DNA from: RUG14300 sp964619685
GTDB taxonomy: Bacteria; Bacillota; Clostridia; Christensenellales; CAG-1252
Direction: 5' to 3'
NCBI GenBank assembly: GCA_964619685.1
Contig: CAZUET010000001.1
Span: 1-64,000, forward strand
DNA length: 64,000 nt
The first letter of the stretch is position 1. Every line of letters starts with the position of its first letter. This document shows positions 8,098-18,927 of this stretch, piece by piece. The notes beneath the pieces are model-generated. The model saw nothing but the letters and a program-made list of their open reading frames with translations. It searched no databases and was not told where the DNA came from. The position numbers were made by a program, and so were the translations under genes.

Positions 8098-9570
8098 CTA
8101 AATTGAAATTGTATGTTCGGCTACATAGCTACGAAGTGCTAATTTGCCGTTTTCGACTACCCATATATTGGTAAAATCGAATTCTTTATAAGTATTATCT
8201 AACGATGCTTGACTATTATCAAAGCCAAATACCGTAGTTTTTGCATTTTGTTTAACCGTCTTACCGCCAATAGCATATCTATCGACCAATTCAGTTACTG
8301 TCGGGTATTCGTCGTTTATTGATAGACCTAACTTTTGATAGTTAAAGTAGCAGTTTGTATAGACAAGCGAGGATAAGCCGTCTGCAGACCTAAATTTACC
8401 GCCCCCGAAGATACCCATACCGATGGTAAGGGGATCACCGCCATCGATTGCAGTTGCATTAAGATATGCATCAGCTACCGAATTATTGACCTCGCTAAAT
8501 GATGTCGCATAACCGATAAGACCGCCTGCGTAACTGCTTGTTTCGGGAACACCCGAACTTCTGCCTGTTGAATGTGCCGTTATTTTGACGGTCGAAAGGC
8601 AGTTTTCTATTATGTCCTTTGTTCCAATATTGGTAGTACCCGCAATACCGCCGACATAGCACTTTGAAAATACCATATCGATCTCGCCCGAAGCGGAGCA
8701 TCTACGAATCGTAGAGCCGTAGGACTCGCCAATCAGCATTCCTGCATAGCCGTAATAAACGGCGTTTATAGGTGAATTGATGGAAATATTACCTTCAACA
8801 TGGCAATTTTCAATATTTGACTGCTTGCTATATCCTGCAATGGCACCCCAACCGAAGCCCTTAGAAACATAACTCATATTGACAGAATAATTTTTGATAG
8901 TCACATTGATTATGCTTGCATTTTCAATAGAGCCGAATAGTCCCATATAAATGTAACCCGAATCGGGTACTTTATTTTGTGTAAGGTTTGTAATTTTGAA
9001 GCCGTTGCCGTCGTAATAACCCGAGAATTTTTGCGATCCGCTACATATTGGAGAGGTGTTTTTATCGGAAAGGTCAATATCGCAGGTCTGTTTATAAAAA
9101 AGCGGTATAGTTTCGGAAATTCCGTTTGTAGTAACCTTTTTAGTTCCTGTTTGAATAGACAGCAGTTGTGTAGCCGATTCAATAAGTATGGGATCGTCCT
9201 CTGTGCCAGAGCCTCTATATGTAACCGAGCCATCGGCACTTGAAGAGATATTAATATCTTTATCGAGCGTATAATTGACCTCGTTAGAATACTTGGAATA
9301 CTTACCGTTAATATTAGCCTTAACAGCAAACATATAGGAGCCTTTTTTTACGAATTTAGCCTTATATGATGTTTCGGTTGTTGTCAATTCATATCCGTTA
9401 ATATCGTCGAACATTATTTTCAGCGAATAGCTTTGTGCATTAGAAATCGGTGACCAAGACAAAGTATCGCCGTCTATAGTCAAAACGGGAGTACTCAAAC
9501 TTACCATATCACATGAAGCTAACGATAACGGAATAAATATACATAGTATCAAAACGATGATTTTTTTCAT
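8098..9570 (-). CDS. Surface lipoprotein with fibronectin-like and GLUG-type repeats
   Basis: The signal peptide ends in lipobox SLASC (Cys20), so the mature protein is lipid-anchored outside the membrane. Residues ~27-110 resemble a fibronectin type III fold (LSWSPISNAQSYSLKI ... KKGSYMFAVKANING). The rest is a beta-helix-like domain with GLUG-type units: GYYDGNGFKITNLT, YMGLFGSIENASIINVTIKN, WGAIAGYSKQSNIENCHVEG, YVGGIAGTTN. These are common in adhesin-like proteins of gut Firmicutes and suggest binding or display, not catalysis. There is no Shine-Dalgarno; the promoter is so close that the mRNA should begin at the ATG itself. It sits directly upstream of thyA with no clear functional link. 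Confidence 0.78.
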   Translation of the reverse strand: MKKIIVLILCIFIPLSLASCDMVSLSTPVLTIDGDTLSWSPISNAQSYSLKIMFDDINGYELTTTETSYKAKFVKKGSYMFAVKANINGKYSKYSNEVNYTLDKDINISSSADGSVTYRGSGTEDDPILIESATQLLSIQTGTKKVTTNGISETIPLFYKQTCDIDLSDKNTSPICSGSQKFSGYYDGNGFKITNLTQNKVPDSGYIYMGLFGSIENASIINVTIKNYSVNMSYVSKGFGWGAIAGYSKQSNIENCHVEGNISINSPINAVYYGYAGMLIGESYGSTIRRCSASGEIDMVFSKCYVGGIAGTTNIGTKDIIENCLSTVKITAHSTGRSSGVPETSSYAGGLIGYATSFSEVNNSVADAYLNATAIDGGDPLTIGMGIFGGGKFRSADGLSSLVYTNCYFNYQKLGLSINDEYPTVTELVDRYAIGGKTVKQNAKTTVFGFDNSQASLDNTYKEFDFTNIWVVENGKLALRSYVAEHTISI

Positions 9571-9576
9571 ATATAA

Positions 9577-9605
9577 ATTATAAATATAGTGGCATTTTTT
9601 GTCAA
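9577..9605 (-). promoter_or_regulatory. Promoter of the GLUG lipoprotein, apparently leaderless
   Basis: Reading the minus strand, TTGACA (9605-9600), exactly 17 bases and TATAAT (9582-9577) are followed by only 6 bases before ATG (9570). A start site 7 bases after the -10 falls on the A of the start codon. No ribosome site exists in between. Confidence 0.75.
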
Positions 9606-9788
9606 TAGGTATCTGTAAACAGAAAAATTATTAAGATATCGTAATAATTGTTTCGTTTCTCAAAGGAATATCCTATCTATATCTAAGCATATATGTTTTA
9701 TTTGATAAAATTATATATTATGTAATATAAAAGGCACATTTTTAATACACGGTCGAATTCCTCTAAACAAGACCGAGTGGAGGCATAA

Positions 9789-12440
9789 ATGAACTATAAA
9801 GGACTAAGCGAACAAGAGGTTGTTCGCTCCAGAGCAGAGCATGGTAATAATAAGCTTACCGAAGTAAAAGGTGAATCGTTCTGGAAAAAATTATTGAAGA
9901 ACTTTAAGGATCCAATGATAGAGATATTATTGGTAGCACTGGTCATCAATATTGTAATTGCTTGCTTTGGCAAGTGTGAATGGTACGAGCCTGTCGGCAT
10001 TTCAATAGCAGTTTTGCTGGCAACCTTTGTATCCACATTTTCGGAATACCGTAACGAAAATGTATTTAAGAAGCTTCAGGAGGAAGCATCGAGAATAATA
10101 TGTAAGGTATTTAGAGACGGCGTTATCAAAGAAGTCGTTATAGACGATCTCGTAGTCGGTGATATAGTGATATTACAGCTTGGCGATAAGGTTCCTGCTG
10201 ACGGCGTGATTATCGAGGGCGAGGTGTCCGTTGATCAATCGGCGTTAAACGGCGAAAGTAAGGAGATAACCAAGGTTCCGGGTGAAGAGACAGAATATAG
10301 AGATTTTCTTGATTACAGCAGTGTATATCGTGGTTCCATAGTTTGTAACGGTAATGCCGTAATGAAAGTAACTGTAGTAGGCGATAAGTCGGTATACGGT
10401 AAGATTGCCGAGGAATTACAGCAAAATGACGATAGACCGTCACCGTTAAAGGTTAAACTTGAGAAACTTGCTAAAATGATAAGTGTATTCGGCTATATCG
10501 GCGGAATACTCATAGCATTATCATACTTATTCCTTAAATTTGTTATTGAAAATCAATTTGATCCTCAGTTAATTAGTGCATATTTTTCGGGCGATTGGAT
10601 GATAGTATTGGGCGATTGCGTGGAAGCGTTAATGTTAGCGGTCACAATTATCGTAATGGCGGTACCTGAGGGCTTGCCGTTGATGATTGCATTGGTTTCC
10701 GCACTTAATATGAATAAGATGCTCAAAGAGAATGTTCTTGTTCGTAAAATAGTAGGTATCGAAACAGCAGGAAGCCTTAATATACTATTCTCCGATAAAA
10801 CAGGAACAATCACCAAGGGTAAACTCGAAGTAGTATCGGTCCATGACGGTAGTGGTAATGCGTATATTGAATCAAGTGCTATTCCTAAGCCTATAATGGA
10901 CGAATTGACTGATAATATTTTGACCAATACACAGTCCATTTTGACTAAGGGTTCCGACGGTTCAATGACCGTTGTAGGCGGTAATGCCACAGAAAGGGCT
11001 TTGGCGCACTATGTAATGAATAGCGAGACTAAGCCTAAGGAGTTTATCAGCAGTATACCGTTCAACAGTACTAACAAGTACTCATGCGTAACCCTAAATA
11101 ATGGTAAAACAATTATAAAGGGTGCTCCCGAAAGACTTTTACCTTGTTGTAAGTATTATCTCGATGCAGAAGGTAATGAGGTTCCGTTGACCGATCCGTC
11201 CGCTATTGATAAATCTATCACCGATTTAGCGGTTAGGGCTATGCGTGTATTGGTATTCGCATACACCAATGAAGAAATAATTGATGAAAATATTTATAAT
11301 GCAAGCCTAACGCTTGTAGCCTATATAGGTATTCGTGACGATGTTCGCCCCGAGGCAGTGCAAGCTATTGCGGAGGTTCAAAGAGCAGGTATACAGGTTG
11401 TAATGATTACGGGTGACCGTAGAGAAACAGCCGTTGCTATCGCTAAGGACGCCGGTATCATTAATAGCGAGGATGACCTTGTATATACATCGGATGAGCT
11501 TGCAAGTATGAGCGACGAAGAGATAAAGGATTGTCTACCTTATATCAGAGTAATAGCAAGAGCGTTGCCAAGCGATAAGAGTAGACTCGTTGATATCAGT
11601 AAGAGTATGAACCTTGTAGTCGGTATGACCGGTGACGGAGTTAATGATTCCCCAGCACTCAAAAAAGCGGATGTTGGCTTTGGAATGGGGGGCGGTACAG
11701 AGGTTGCAAAGGAAGCGAGCGACTTAGTAATACTTGACGACAACTTCTCCACCATTGCAAGAGCGGTTTTATACGGAAGAACGATTTTTAATAGCATTAG
11801 GAAGTTTGTTGTATTCCAGCTTTCTATCAATATTGCAGCAGTGTTTATCAGTTTCCTTGCATCATTCCTAAGCATAGCGGAGCCACTAAGTATTATTCAA
11901 ATACTTTGGGTAAATCTCGTCATAGATACCCTTGCAGCGATAGCATTTGGTGGAGAACCGCCTCTGCCTAAGTATATGGACGAAAAGCCGAAGAGTAGAG
12001 ATGGTGACATTATAAGTAAATCAATGTGGATTAGAATTATCACATCGGCATTATTTGTAGTCGTGATTGGTATATTGATTCTTAAATTGCCTGCTTTTGT
12101 ATCATTCTTCCCGTTTGATCCGACGGCAGAATCGTCAGTATCACATACGGCATTCTTCACATTCTTTATGTTAAGTGCAATCTTTAACGCATTCAATACT
12201 CGTACCAGCTCGATTACGCTGTTCAATAACATTCGTGAAAACAAAGGCTTCTTACCGTGTATTGGCTTAATATTTGTTATACAAATAATATTGACACAAT
12301 TCGGCGGTGCGGTATTCCAATGCACAGGACTTAACATATATCAATGGTTGGTAGTATTTGCTCTAAGCCTTGCGATCATACCTTACGATATTATTCGTAA
12401 ACTCATTTTGCATCGCACCCGCTTTGCCGATGACCTATAA
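9789..12440 (+). CDS. Calcium-translocating P-type ATPase (PMCA/SERCA-like)
   Basis: The 883-residue membrane pump likely exports Ca2+ using ATP. Domains in order: N-terminal cation-ATPase domain (EQEVVRSRAEHGNNKL), two membrane helices, actuator domain with DQSALNGES (the TGES-equivalent loop), PEGLP in helix 4 (~293-297, a Ca2+-site hallmark), phosphorylation motif DKTGT (Asp336), KGAPERLL in the nucleotide domain, TGD (phosphate-handling) and GDGVND (~615-620), then C-terminal helices with VNLVIDTLAA. GGAGG lies 7 bases before ATG. The gene is monocistronic, with a terminator at 12500. A small CGGTC/GACCG hairpin lies just upstream of the start. Other divalent cations are possible, but the PEGLP and LWVNLVIDTLAA motifs favour calcium. 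Confidence 0.92.
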   Translation: MNYKGLSEQEVVRSRAEHGNNKLTEVKGESFWKKLLKNFKDPMIEILLVALVINIVIACFGKCEWYEPVGISIAVLLATFVSTFSEYRNENVFKKLQEEASRIICKVFRDGVIKEVVIDDLVVGDIVILQLGDKVPADGVIIEGEVSVDQSALNGESKEITKVPGEETEYRDFLDYSSVYRGSIVCNGNAVMKVTVVGDKSVYGKIAEELQQNDDRPSPLKVKLEKLAKMISVFGYIGGILIALSYLFLKFVIENQFDPQLISAYFSGDWMIVLGDCVEALMLAVTIIVMAVPEGLPLMIALVSALNMNKMLKENVLVRKIVGIETAGSLNILFSDKTGTITKGKLEVVSVHDGSGNAYIESSAIPKPIMDELTDNILTNTQSILTKGSDGSMTVVGGNATERALAHYVMNSETKPKEFISSIPFNSTNKYSCVTLNNGKTIIKGAPERLLPCCKYYLDAEGNEVPLTDPSAIDKSITDLAVRAMRVLVFAYTNEEIIDENIYNASLTLVAYIGIRDDVRPEAVQAIAEVQRAGIQVVMITGDRRETAVAIAKDAGIINSEDDLVYTSDELASMSDEEIKDCLPYIRVIARALPSDKSRLVDISKSMNLVVGMTGDGVNDSPALKKADVGFGMGGGTEVAKEASDLVILDDNFSTIARAVLYGRTIFNSIRKFVVFQLSINIAAVFISFLASFLSIAEPLSIIQILWVNLVIDTLAAIAFGGEPPLPKYMDEKPKSRDGDIISKSMWIRIITSALFVVVIGILILKLPAFVSFFPFDPTAESSVSHTAFFTFFMLSAIFNAFNTRTSSITLFNNIRENKGFLPCIGLIFVIQIILTQFGGAVFQCTGLNIYQWLVVFALSLAIIPYDIIRKLILHRTRFADDL

Positions 12441-12499
12441 TACCATAATTAAAATACATTCATCAAAAATAGCGAGTGAAAATAATTCAAATATCAAAT

Positions 12500-12539
12500 T
12501 CGGTCTGTTGATTAATTCTACGGACCGAGTTTTTATTTT
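12500..12539 (+). terminator. Terminator of the P-type ATPase gene
   Basis: TCGGTCTGT (12500-12508) pairs with ACGGACCGA (12520-12528), one G-U pair, and is followed by GTTTTTATTTT. Confidence 0.8.
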
Positions 12540-12586
12540 GGGTGCGTGCGTATAGTGTGTGCGTGTTATTATTAAAAAATATTATA

Positions 12587-12616
12587 TTGACACCGCTATG
12601 GTAATAGTTGTAAACT
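12587..12616 (+). promoter_or_regulatory. Probable promoter of the giant lipoprotein operon
   Basis: TTGACA at 12587-12592 is followed after 18 bases by TAAACT (12611-12616). The -35 is perfect, the -10 weak. It lies 48 bases before the ATG at 12664. Confidence 0.5.
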
Positions 12617-12663
12617 AATAATGATAGGTATAATCGAGAGTGTACCTAAAAGTCGGAGGATAT

Positions 12664-15600
12664 ATGAAGAGATCACTGCTAATATTTTCGTTTATATTGA
12701 TATTGTCGGTAACGCTGGTATTTACCGCATGTAGGACCACGCCACCCGATATAACCGTAGATGACGACGGTTCTATGACCGTAGCCAAAGCAATAGACGA
12801 GATATATACTGCAATGATCCACTCTTGCACGACCGACGGTGCAACCGAGGGTATCTATGTTGCATTTAGCGGAGAAAAAAGGAGTACTGATAGCGAATTG
12901 GCGGTCAATCCACATGCGACGCTATACGATTTTGGAGCAAAAATATATATTGATTCCGATAATTTAGCTAACGATACTAAGAGTATAGCTTCATTCACCG
13001 TAAGAGAAGAAAACGGTGGCAGTTTATTTTCTTTATATTACTCAAACGGCATATTATATATAGACTATCCGCCTATACTTAATAAGATAGCTATACATGG
13101 CTTAGAGCTTGGAAATATAGTCAATACATTGAACCAAAGTAAGGTGCATGACGGTAAGGTTAGCGAAGTGGTCGAACTGATCCCGATATTGGGAAATTAT
13201 ATTTTTACCGACTGTAAAAAAGTGGTATTAGATAAATGCAACGACGAAAGCTGTAATTGTATTGATCATTTTCAATACATATGTACAATTGATTTTTCAC
13301 TTGTTTATTCGGCATTAGAAAATGTTTTGACAACCGCTGATTTAGGTATTGATGCGGATATGCTGTTAGGTGCTTTGAATCTAACTAAGGGCGACCTAAA
13401 CCGATTAAGCAAGCTAAATACAACGGTAACCTTTGAGGTGTATAATACAAGGGGTGGTGCGGACTACTATTATTTTAAGAATGCTTGCTTTGAATCACTT
13501 GAAGGCACAGTTACCAATTCTGTTGCGCTTAATAGTTTCACCGCTACCGAATTTACAGAAGAGTTTTCTTCTGAATATAGCGTTCCGCTTGCCGATAATT
13601 TATCGACATATAAGCACTTTGATTTTAGGAATTTTGATTTATCGGGTACAGTTGAATTCGATTTTGACCGTACAGATTCAATAGCCGAATTATTTGGTTC
13701 ATCGGTTGCTACCAAGTTTACCGATAATACCTACACATCGAATTATTCGTTTAAATCTAATTTTACCGACGGTGAAATGCATTTTTGTTTATCGCTTGAT
13801 AATGTACTGAATACGGGAAATGGCATTTCTCTTTATTTTGACGGTAATAACTATTATATTGATGCAACCGCACTTTTAGGCGAAACATGCTATTATTCGT
13901 TTGATAAAGAGTATATTGAAGATAAGCTTGAAATTCTTTCTTTACTTACCGAGCCTAAGAGTTTAGACGGTATCGATAAAGCATATCTTATTGTATCACT
14001 TTTAGACGGACTTAAAATTGACAAGGATAAAACCGTTCTCGAGATTGGCGGAAATGCACTTGAGCTTATCAAGAGCGTATCAGGTTATGATTTTGCGTAC
14101 AATTATAACCGAGTTTCGTTTTCTTTAGATACCTCTAACAATTTATTCAAGTCATTATCGCTTGCATTATACGGAGATGGACTTACCGTTAATCTGTCGG
14201 CAACAACGCCTACGGTGGGATATGAAGTATCTGTTATTGAGCCGTTGTGGATAGAAAAATGCCAAAAATGGAATAGCATTAACACATTAACTCCGGTAAT
14301 AAGCGGTAGGATAGAAACAAATATAACGCACCTTAACAATGCCGAGCTTGTGTCGAGCTTGATATCGAGCTTAAGTGGCGAAAATGTAACTATCGACGGA
14401 GAAATTACCGACTTTGTGGCGGAATGTAATTTTACCGCAAAGGGTGCTCTTGATATATTTAAGCTATCATTTTACGGTTCTGAAAATTCTTTAGTTTGCT
14501 CAATATACTACAAGTCATCACTCGATATGATCTATGTAATATTCCCCGAGCAAAACGGAACCAATAAGATACTATCGTTGAATCTTCTTGATAGCGGACG
14601 GTACGCTTCATTTTTAGGCGACATAAACGGAAATGCACTTGTAACATCTAATTCGTCGGCGGTTCTAAAAAATGATGCTAACGGTTTATTGTTATCGGCT
14701 GGTCGAGATGGAGCCAATGAAATACTATCATTCATAAGCCGACTTTTACCCGATAAGGGCGTAAAAGAGCTTCCCATAGATTTTGCAGTCGATACATTCA
14801 CGCTATCTATCGGAAACGGAATAAGATTTAGCACGCTATTTGCCAAGAATAAGCGAATTGACCTAATTATTGATGATATTACGCTCGAGCATTACGATCT
14901 ATCCGTAAAAACTAAAGAATTAGGCGGTCATGATGGACGCACGGTATCTATATTCGATGTTAACGACTTATCGAATACTGTTACCGTTGAAATGAACGGA
15001 AAGGAAAGCTCTACCCTTATTATTAATGTATCGGATATAGGTGGATGGCATTGCGATAATGTGCCATCACTTGGTGCAGGCGTTCGAGAGGTCAATGCAT
15101 ATATCGAATTGCTCGGACAGCGTATAACCGAAACCGTTACGGTCGATTTTACCGATGTGAGCGAGCATTCAGTCAATATTCCTTTAGATTATATCGATTA
15201 TGTTGATAATAGTGCTAAGACATTTATCTTTGATGGCTTTAATAGTGCTGTCGATCCCATAAAGGTATTGTCGAATGGTTTTAATACCATTGGAATGACG
15301 GTCGGAACACATTATATCAATAAATCGGTTATCTGGACATATGGCGGTAAGCCTATTGACCAAGCTGTATTTACCCAAGGCTCCGAATTTAGAGTAACGC
15401 CCTCTGTTATAGGCTTTTTCGGGGATGCGTTAGAGCTTAACTCCTGTGCATACACCGTTAAGCTGACCGATACCGATATTGATAAGATTGAAAATGCAGA
15501 GAGCTTTATGGACATCTATGCATACGCTATCTTCGATCCTTTTGACACAGCAACCTATTCACAAACCGATGCATATGTATTAACAAAGAGCGGAAAGCGT

Positions 15601-18600
15601 TTTAAAGCGGATTTATTATGGGATACCGAATCTATTCATAATAGGTCGGTCAAGGTAAACGACATTTTGCTTACCGATTCCGAGCTTGTATCGGCAATGA
15701 AAAATAGATTATTTAGTCTTGACGGAACATATGAGATAACTGCATATATAATCAATTCGTTAGGTGTACCAACCGAATTAAAGGCGATGATCAATATATC
15801 CGATCGAATTATTAATAATACCCGACTGGTAGGTCTTAATGACGGAATTTCTATTATTGGCGACGGTATATTATTGTTTGATCAAATAAAGATTCCGTCA
15901 ATAGACTCGAATACTGTGATTGCAAGAGAAGTGGAATTGACCTTTTCTAACGGCACACAATCGGAAAGAGCGGTAAAATGGGAGATTCCTGTGGTTAAAA
16001 ATGTTCCTTTATATTCGACAGATACAATAAGCGGAAGTATCTCTCTTATTGTGGGTGACGATATAGGCGGATATCAATCATTTGAATATCCCTATGTATT
16101 TAAAAACTATAACATTACATCTATATCTCTTTACAGCGGAACAACGGCAGTCGCTACCGAAAATGAAGTCGGTTCGATAGTCAAGTTTGAGCTTTTGAAT
16201 AATAATCCATATGATTTTAGCATTCCCGATAAGGTGGTAATGGATTATTCCGCATGTACTCTTACCGTAGACGAGAAAAGCTTTGATTTTGATGCATCGA
16301 GTATAATTATTGAGAATATCGATTGGAATCTTAGATCCTATAATGATAAAGAAATATGGTATAGAGGTGAACACTATATCTATGGCGGAGTAATATCCGT
16401 TGCAGATATGTATATTGAATTAAGCATCTCATTTGTTAAGGCAGTTGTGGAGAATTGGAGCCTTTTAGATGCAGACGGTAATCCGTCAAATCTTACAGAC
16501 CCGATATTGACCACTCCGACATATGTAGAAGATTCAAAAGGCGAATATGTTTTGGTGAACGGACGATTTGTGATTGGTAATGAAACTCATATAGGACTTA
16601 AGTACTACCGCATAGAAAGCGGAATTGAAGGCTTGGTATACTATAGACCGATAGACGGTGACACCGAGTACAGTATTACCATTGATCCAAATAGAACGCA
16701 CTATTTGTGTTATGACAGTTATCCGTCTACAGCACGAGTTTCATTTAAGGGGATAACCGATGCTAATGGACAAAGCATTTATTTTGATCTACCGCTTAAC
16801 TGGGATCTATCGTCATTAACTGCGGTGGATGTAGCTTCAAACGGCTACTACGAAAAGGTTCCCGTATATATACCGCTTGGTCAAAGACTTGCCGATATTC
16901 GTCTATGGATATCGAGTAAGGACCCTAACGATTACTATTTTGTATTTGATTCGCAGGGTGAACCATTTCTTGGAGATGTCGAAAATAACGAGGCTAATCT
17001 ATTTAAGACTAAAATAATAAGCGTAAAGCTTCTCGATACCGACTTGAATGGAAATTTGGTGGTTCACAATTTGAACGATACGGCATTATTGCATAGTCTT
17101 ATTTGCGGATGCGATAATAACGGCTGTATGGGTAAGCTGTATTTTGAATATGCAGATGCAAATACAGTCAATAGTTGGTTTGATATTACCGAATGGATAG
17201 GCTTAGACGATATTAGTAAGTTGTATCGCCAAGAGATAGCAAAGGGCGTGTCGGTTAATGAAGTCAGTGGAAGAATATCACTTACCGCTAAGGTCGGTAA
17301 TATAATATGCTCAGCATTGACATTGTCAATAGAAGGCTCGCCGTTAGTATCACCTTCTTTTGACGGATACTTGCCGTTAGCAAACTCATCTGTCAATAAT
17401 TCGACAGCTGATATATATTCAATGACTGCGTCGGGTACGGATATTACGGTTGATCCCTATCTTGTAAATGCATCAGACTCACGCTCGTATCCAAAGAAGG
17501 TATCGTTCTATCTCGACGGAGTAAAAACGGTAGCACGCCTTGATGGATGGAATTGTGATATTTTTGTAGGAAAAACGCTGTATTTAGGTGTAAGCGGTCA
17601 AGCTCAAGCCGTTATACAAACTATTTTCGGAGATATAGAGATTCCATGTACTGTCACTGTCAGCCGTAGAGTGGTTGACAGTGTATACATTGACGGAGTT
17701 TCATTAAGACGGATAAATATAAATGCATTTGACGATTCACCCTTTGGCGAAAGCATAGTTAATGAAAATGGTAGAGTGATAGCGTATAAGGCTGTTGAAG
17801 TGAAATTTACCGACGATGACCGTCTATACTACATGATGCTGAAATATGATATTACAGGTATGACTGCCGATTGCCACGGTGGATTGATTTCAAGTGATAT
17901 AGATGCATATATCGGCAATGACGCAGGCGGATATCAACTGATAAGGGGATACTCAGTATATTCTGTTCAAAATACTTTAGAATCGATAACAACAGATAAT
18001 GCAGTTGTTAGAGAATTTATTGCAGACGGTAAGATATATTCTCAAGACAAGGGTTTTGCATCCTTTGACGGGGCAATAAATGATTCTAAAGCCAACCTTG
18101 CTTGGAAAGAATTGGTTACCAATGTCGATAGCTTGACTTTAACTTATTCATATTATAAGGACGGAATTAAGGTAGTTAAGACTGTGAATGCTCGAAACGA
18201 TTATTTATCGGTATTTGCCTTTGACTTCGTGTTCGACCAAACAGTATACTTAAAAATATGGAACGGAAAAGATATTGTCGGTAGCGCTCCTATCGTATCG
18301 ATCGACTGCGGAATAAATAAACCGATAATGTTATTTAAAACCGATCTTGCATTGAATGGACTTGCTTTATCACGAGAATATGATGCCCAATATACCGCAG
18401 GACAGTATTTAATTGATAATCCAATCGAATCGAATATCGTCTTGCTTGATACTAAGACAATTAGCGTCAAATTGCTCGATGCAAAAGGTGGTGCTGTCGA
18501 TATGGATAGCATTCTTACGGTTGGCGATTACACGCTATCGATCGTTATTGAAGACGGTAGATTTGTATTATCTGATGACGGAATAAATAAGCTCGACTCA

Positions 18601-18909
18601 ATAGAATTGACCGTAACCGTAACACAAAGAAAAATAGACAAACTCACCATACTTAACGGGGATAGAAATATATTTAATTCATCCTCTGTATATGAGATAT
18701 ATGAAGGAGCATCTATCGCATTAGCGGTAGTGAATGAGTATGATTTTGATACAGCCATTGAGTTATTTGATAGCTTGGGTAATAAGGTAACCTATCCTGA
18801 AAGTGTAGGAAACTATACCGTTAAGGTCATTTCACTCGACAAGAATTATACAATTATAAACGATACATATACGCTGATAATAAAATCACGAGAAAATCAA
18901 AAAGAATAA
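12664..18909 (+). CDS. Giant (2081-residue) repeat-rich surface lipoprotein, family not recognised
   Basis: The start at 12664 has GGAGGA at 12655-12660 and gives a signal peptide ending in lipobox VFTAC. The rest is a long, beta-rich, low-Cys, Asp/Ser/Asn/Thr-rich extracellular polypeptide. The first half (~residues 40-850) has recurring segments of the form F-D-(F)-x-x-T/S ... LSLDN ... YYIDATALLGE that could be repeats of a lipid-carrier-like or sheet-forming fold. The second half looks like tandem Ig-like modules. The last ~200 residues (REYDAQYTAGQYLIDN, VGDYTLSIVI, YPESVGNYTVKVIS) resemble MBG/YDG-type surface repeats. No catalytic motif was found. The stop is 18 bases before folD, so folD, the Nudix gene and the DUF4349 gene may share its transcript. 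It may be an adhesin or stalk protein; this is inference. Confidence 0.7.
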   Translation: MKRSLLIFSFILILSVTLVFTACRTTPPDITVDDDGSMTVAKAIDEIYTAMIHSCTTDGATEGIYVAFSGEKRSTDSELAVNPHATLYDFGAKIYIDSDNLANDTKSIASFTVREENGGSLFSLYYSNGILYIDYPPILNKIAIHGLELGNIVNTLNQSKVHDGKVSEVVELIPILGNYIFTDCKKVVLDKCNDESCNCIDHFQYICTIDFSLVYSALENVLTTADLGIDADMLLGALNLTKGDLNRLSKLNTTVTFEVYNTRGGADYYYFKNACFESLEGTVTNSVALNSFTATEFTEEFSSEYSVPLADNLSTYKHFDFRNFDLSGTVEFDFDRTDSIAELFGSSVATKFTDNTYTSNYSFKSNFTDGEMHFCLSLDNVLNTGNGISLYFDGNNYYIDATALLGETCYYSFDKEYIEDKLEILSLLTEPKSLDGIDKAYLIVSLLDGLKIDKDKTVLEIGGNALELIKSVSGYDFAYNYNRVSFSLDTSNNLFKSLSLALYGDGLTVNLSATTPTVGYEVSVIEPLWIEKCQKWNSINTLTPVISGRIETNITHLNNAELVSSLISSLSGENVTIDGEITDFVAECNFTAKGALDIFKLSFYGSENSLVCSIYYKSSLDMIYVIFPEQNGTNKILSLNLLDSGRYASFLGDINGNALVTSNSSAVLKNDANGLLLSAGRDGANEILSFISRLLPDKGVKELPIDFAVDTFTLSIGNGIRFSTLFAKNKRIDLIIDDITLEHYDLSVKTKELGGHDGRTVSIFDVNDLSNTVTVEMNGKESSTLIINVSDIGGWHCDNVPSLGAGVREVNAYIELLGQRITETVTVDFTDVSEHSVNIPLDYIDYVDNSAKTFIFDGFNSAVDPIKVLSNGFNTIGMTVGTHYINKSVIWTYGGKPIDQAVFTQGSEFRVTPSVIGFFGDALELNSCAYTVKLTDTDIDKIENAESFMDIYAYAIFDPFDTATYSQTDAYVLTKSGKRFKADLLWDTESIHNRSVKVNDILLTDSELVSAMKNRLFSLDGTYEITAYIINSLGVPTELKAMINISDRIINNTRLVGLNDGISIIGDGILLFDQIKIPSIDSNTVIAREVELTFSNGTQSERAVKWEIPVVKNVPLYSTDTISGSISLIVGDDIGGYQSFEYPYVFKNYNITSISLYSGTTAVATENEVGSIVKFELLNNNPYDFSIPDKVVMDYSACTLTVDEKSFDFDASSIIIENIDWNLRSYNDKEIWYRGEHYIYGGVISVADMYIELSISFVKAVVENWSLLDADGNPSNLTDPILTTPTYVEDSKGEYVLVNGRFVIGNETHIGLKYYRIESGIEGLVYYRPIDGDTEYSITIDPNRTHYLCYDSYPSTARVSFKGITDANGQSIYFDLPLNWDLSSLTAVDVASNGYYEKVPVYIPLGQRLADIRLWISSKDPNDYYFVFDSQGEPFLGDVENNEANLFKTKIISVKLLDTDLNGNLVVHNLNDTALLHSLICGCDNNGCMGKLYFEYADANTVNSWFDITEWIGLDDISKLYRQEIAKGVSVNEVSGRISLTAKVGNIICSALTLSIEGSPLVSPSFDGYLPLANSSVNNSTADIYSMTASGTDITVDPYLVNASDSRSYPKKVSFYLDGVKTVARLDGWNCDIFVGKTLYLGVSGQAQAVIQTIFGDIEIPCTVTVSRRVVDSVYIDGVSLRRININAFDDSPFGESIVNENGRVIAYKAVEVKFTDDDRLYYMMLKYDITGMTADCHGGLISSDIDAYIGNDAGGYQLIRGYSVYSVQNTLESITTDNAVVREFIADGKIYSQDKGFASFDGAINDSKANLAWKELVTNVDSLTLTYSYYKDGIKVVKTVNARNDYLSVFAFDFVFDQTVYLKIWNGKDIVGSAPIVSIDCGINKPIMLFKTDLALNGLALSREYDAQYTAGQYLIDNPIESNIVLLDTKTISVKLLDAKGGAVDMDSILTVGDYTLSIVIEDGRFVLSDDGINKLDSIELTVTVTQRKIDKLTILNGDRNIFNSSSVYEIYEGASIALAVVNEYDFDTAIELFDSLGNKVTYPESVGNYTVKVISLDKNYTIINDTYTLIIKSRENQKE

Positions 18910-18927
18910 AAAAACGGAGAAACAACT

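Noticed and set aside
9794..12337. Several long minus-strand frames opposite the P-type ATPase
   Set aside because: Shadows of a gene with complete ATPase motifs.
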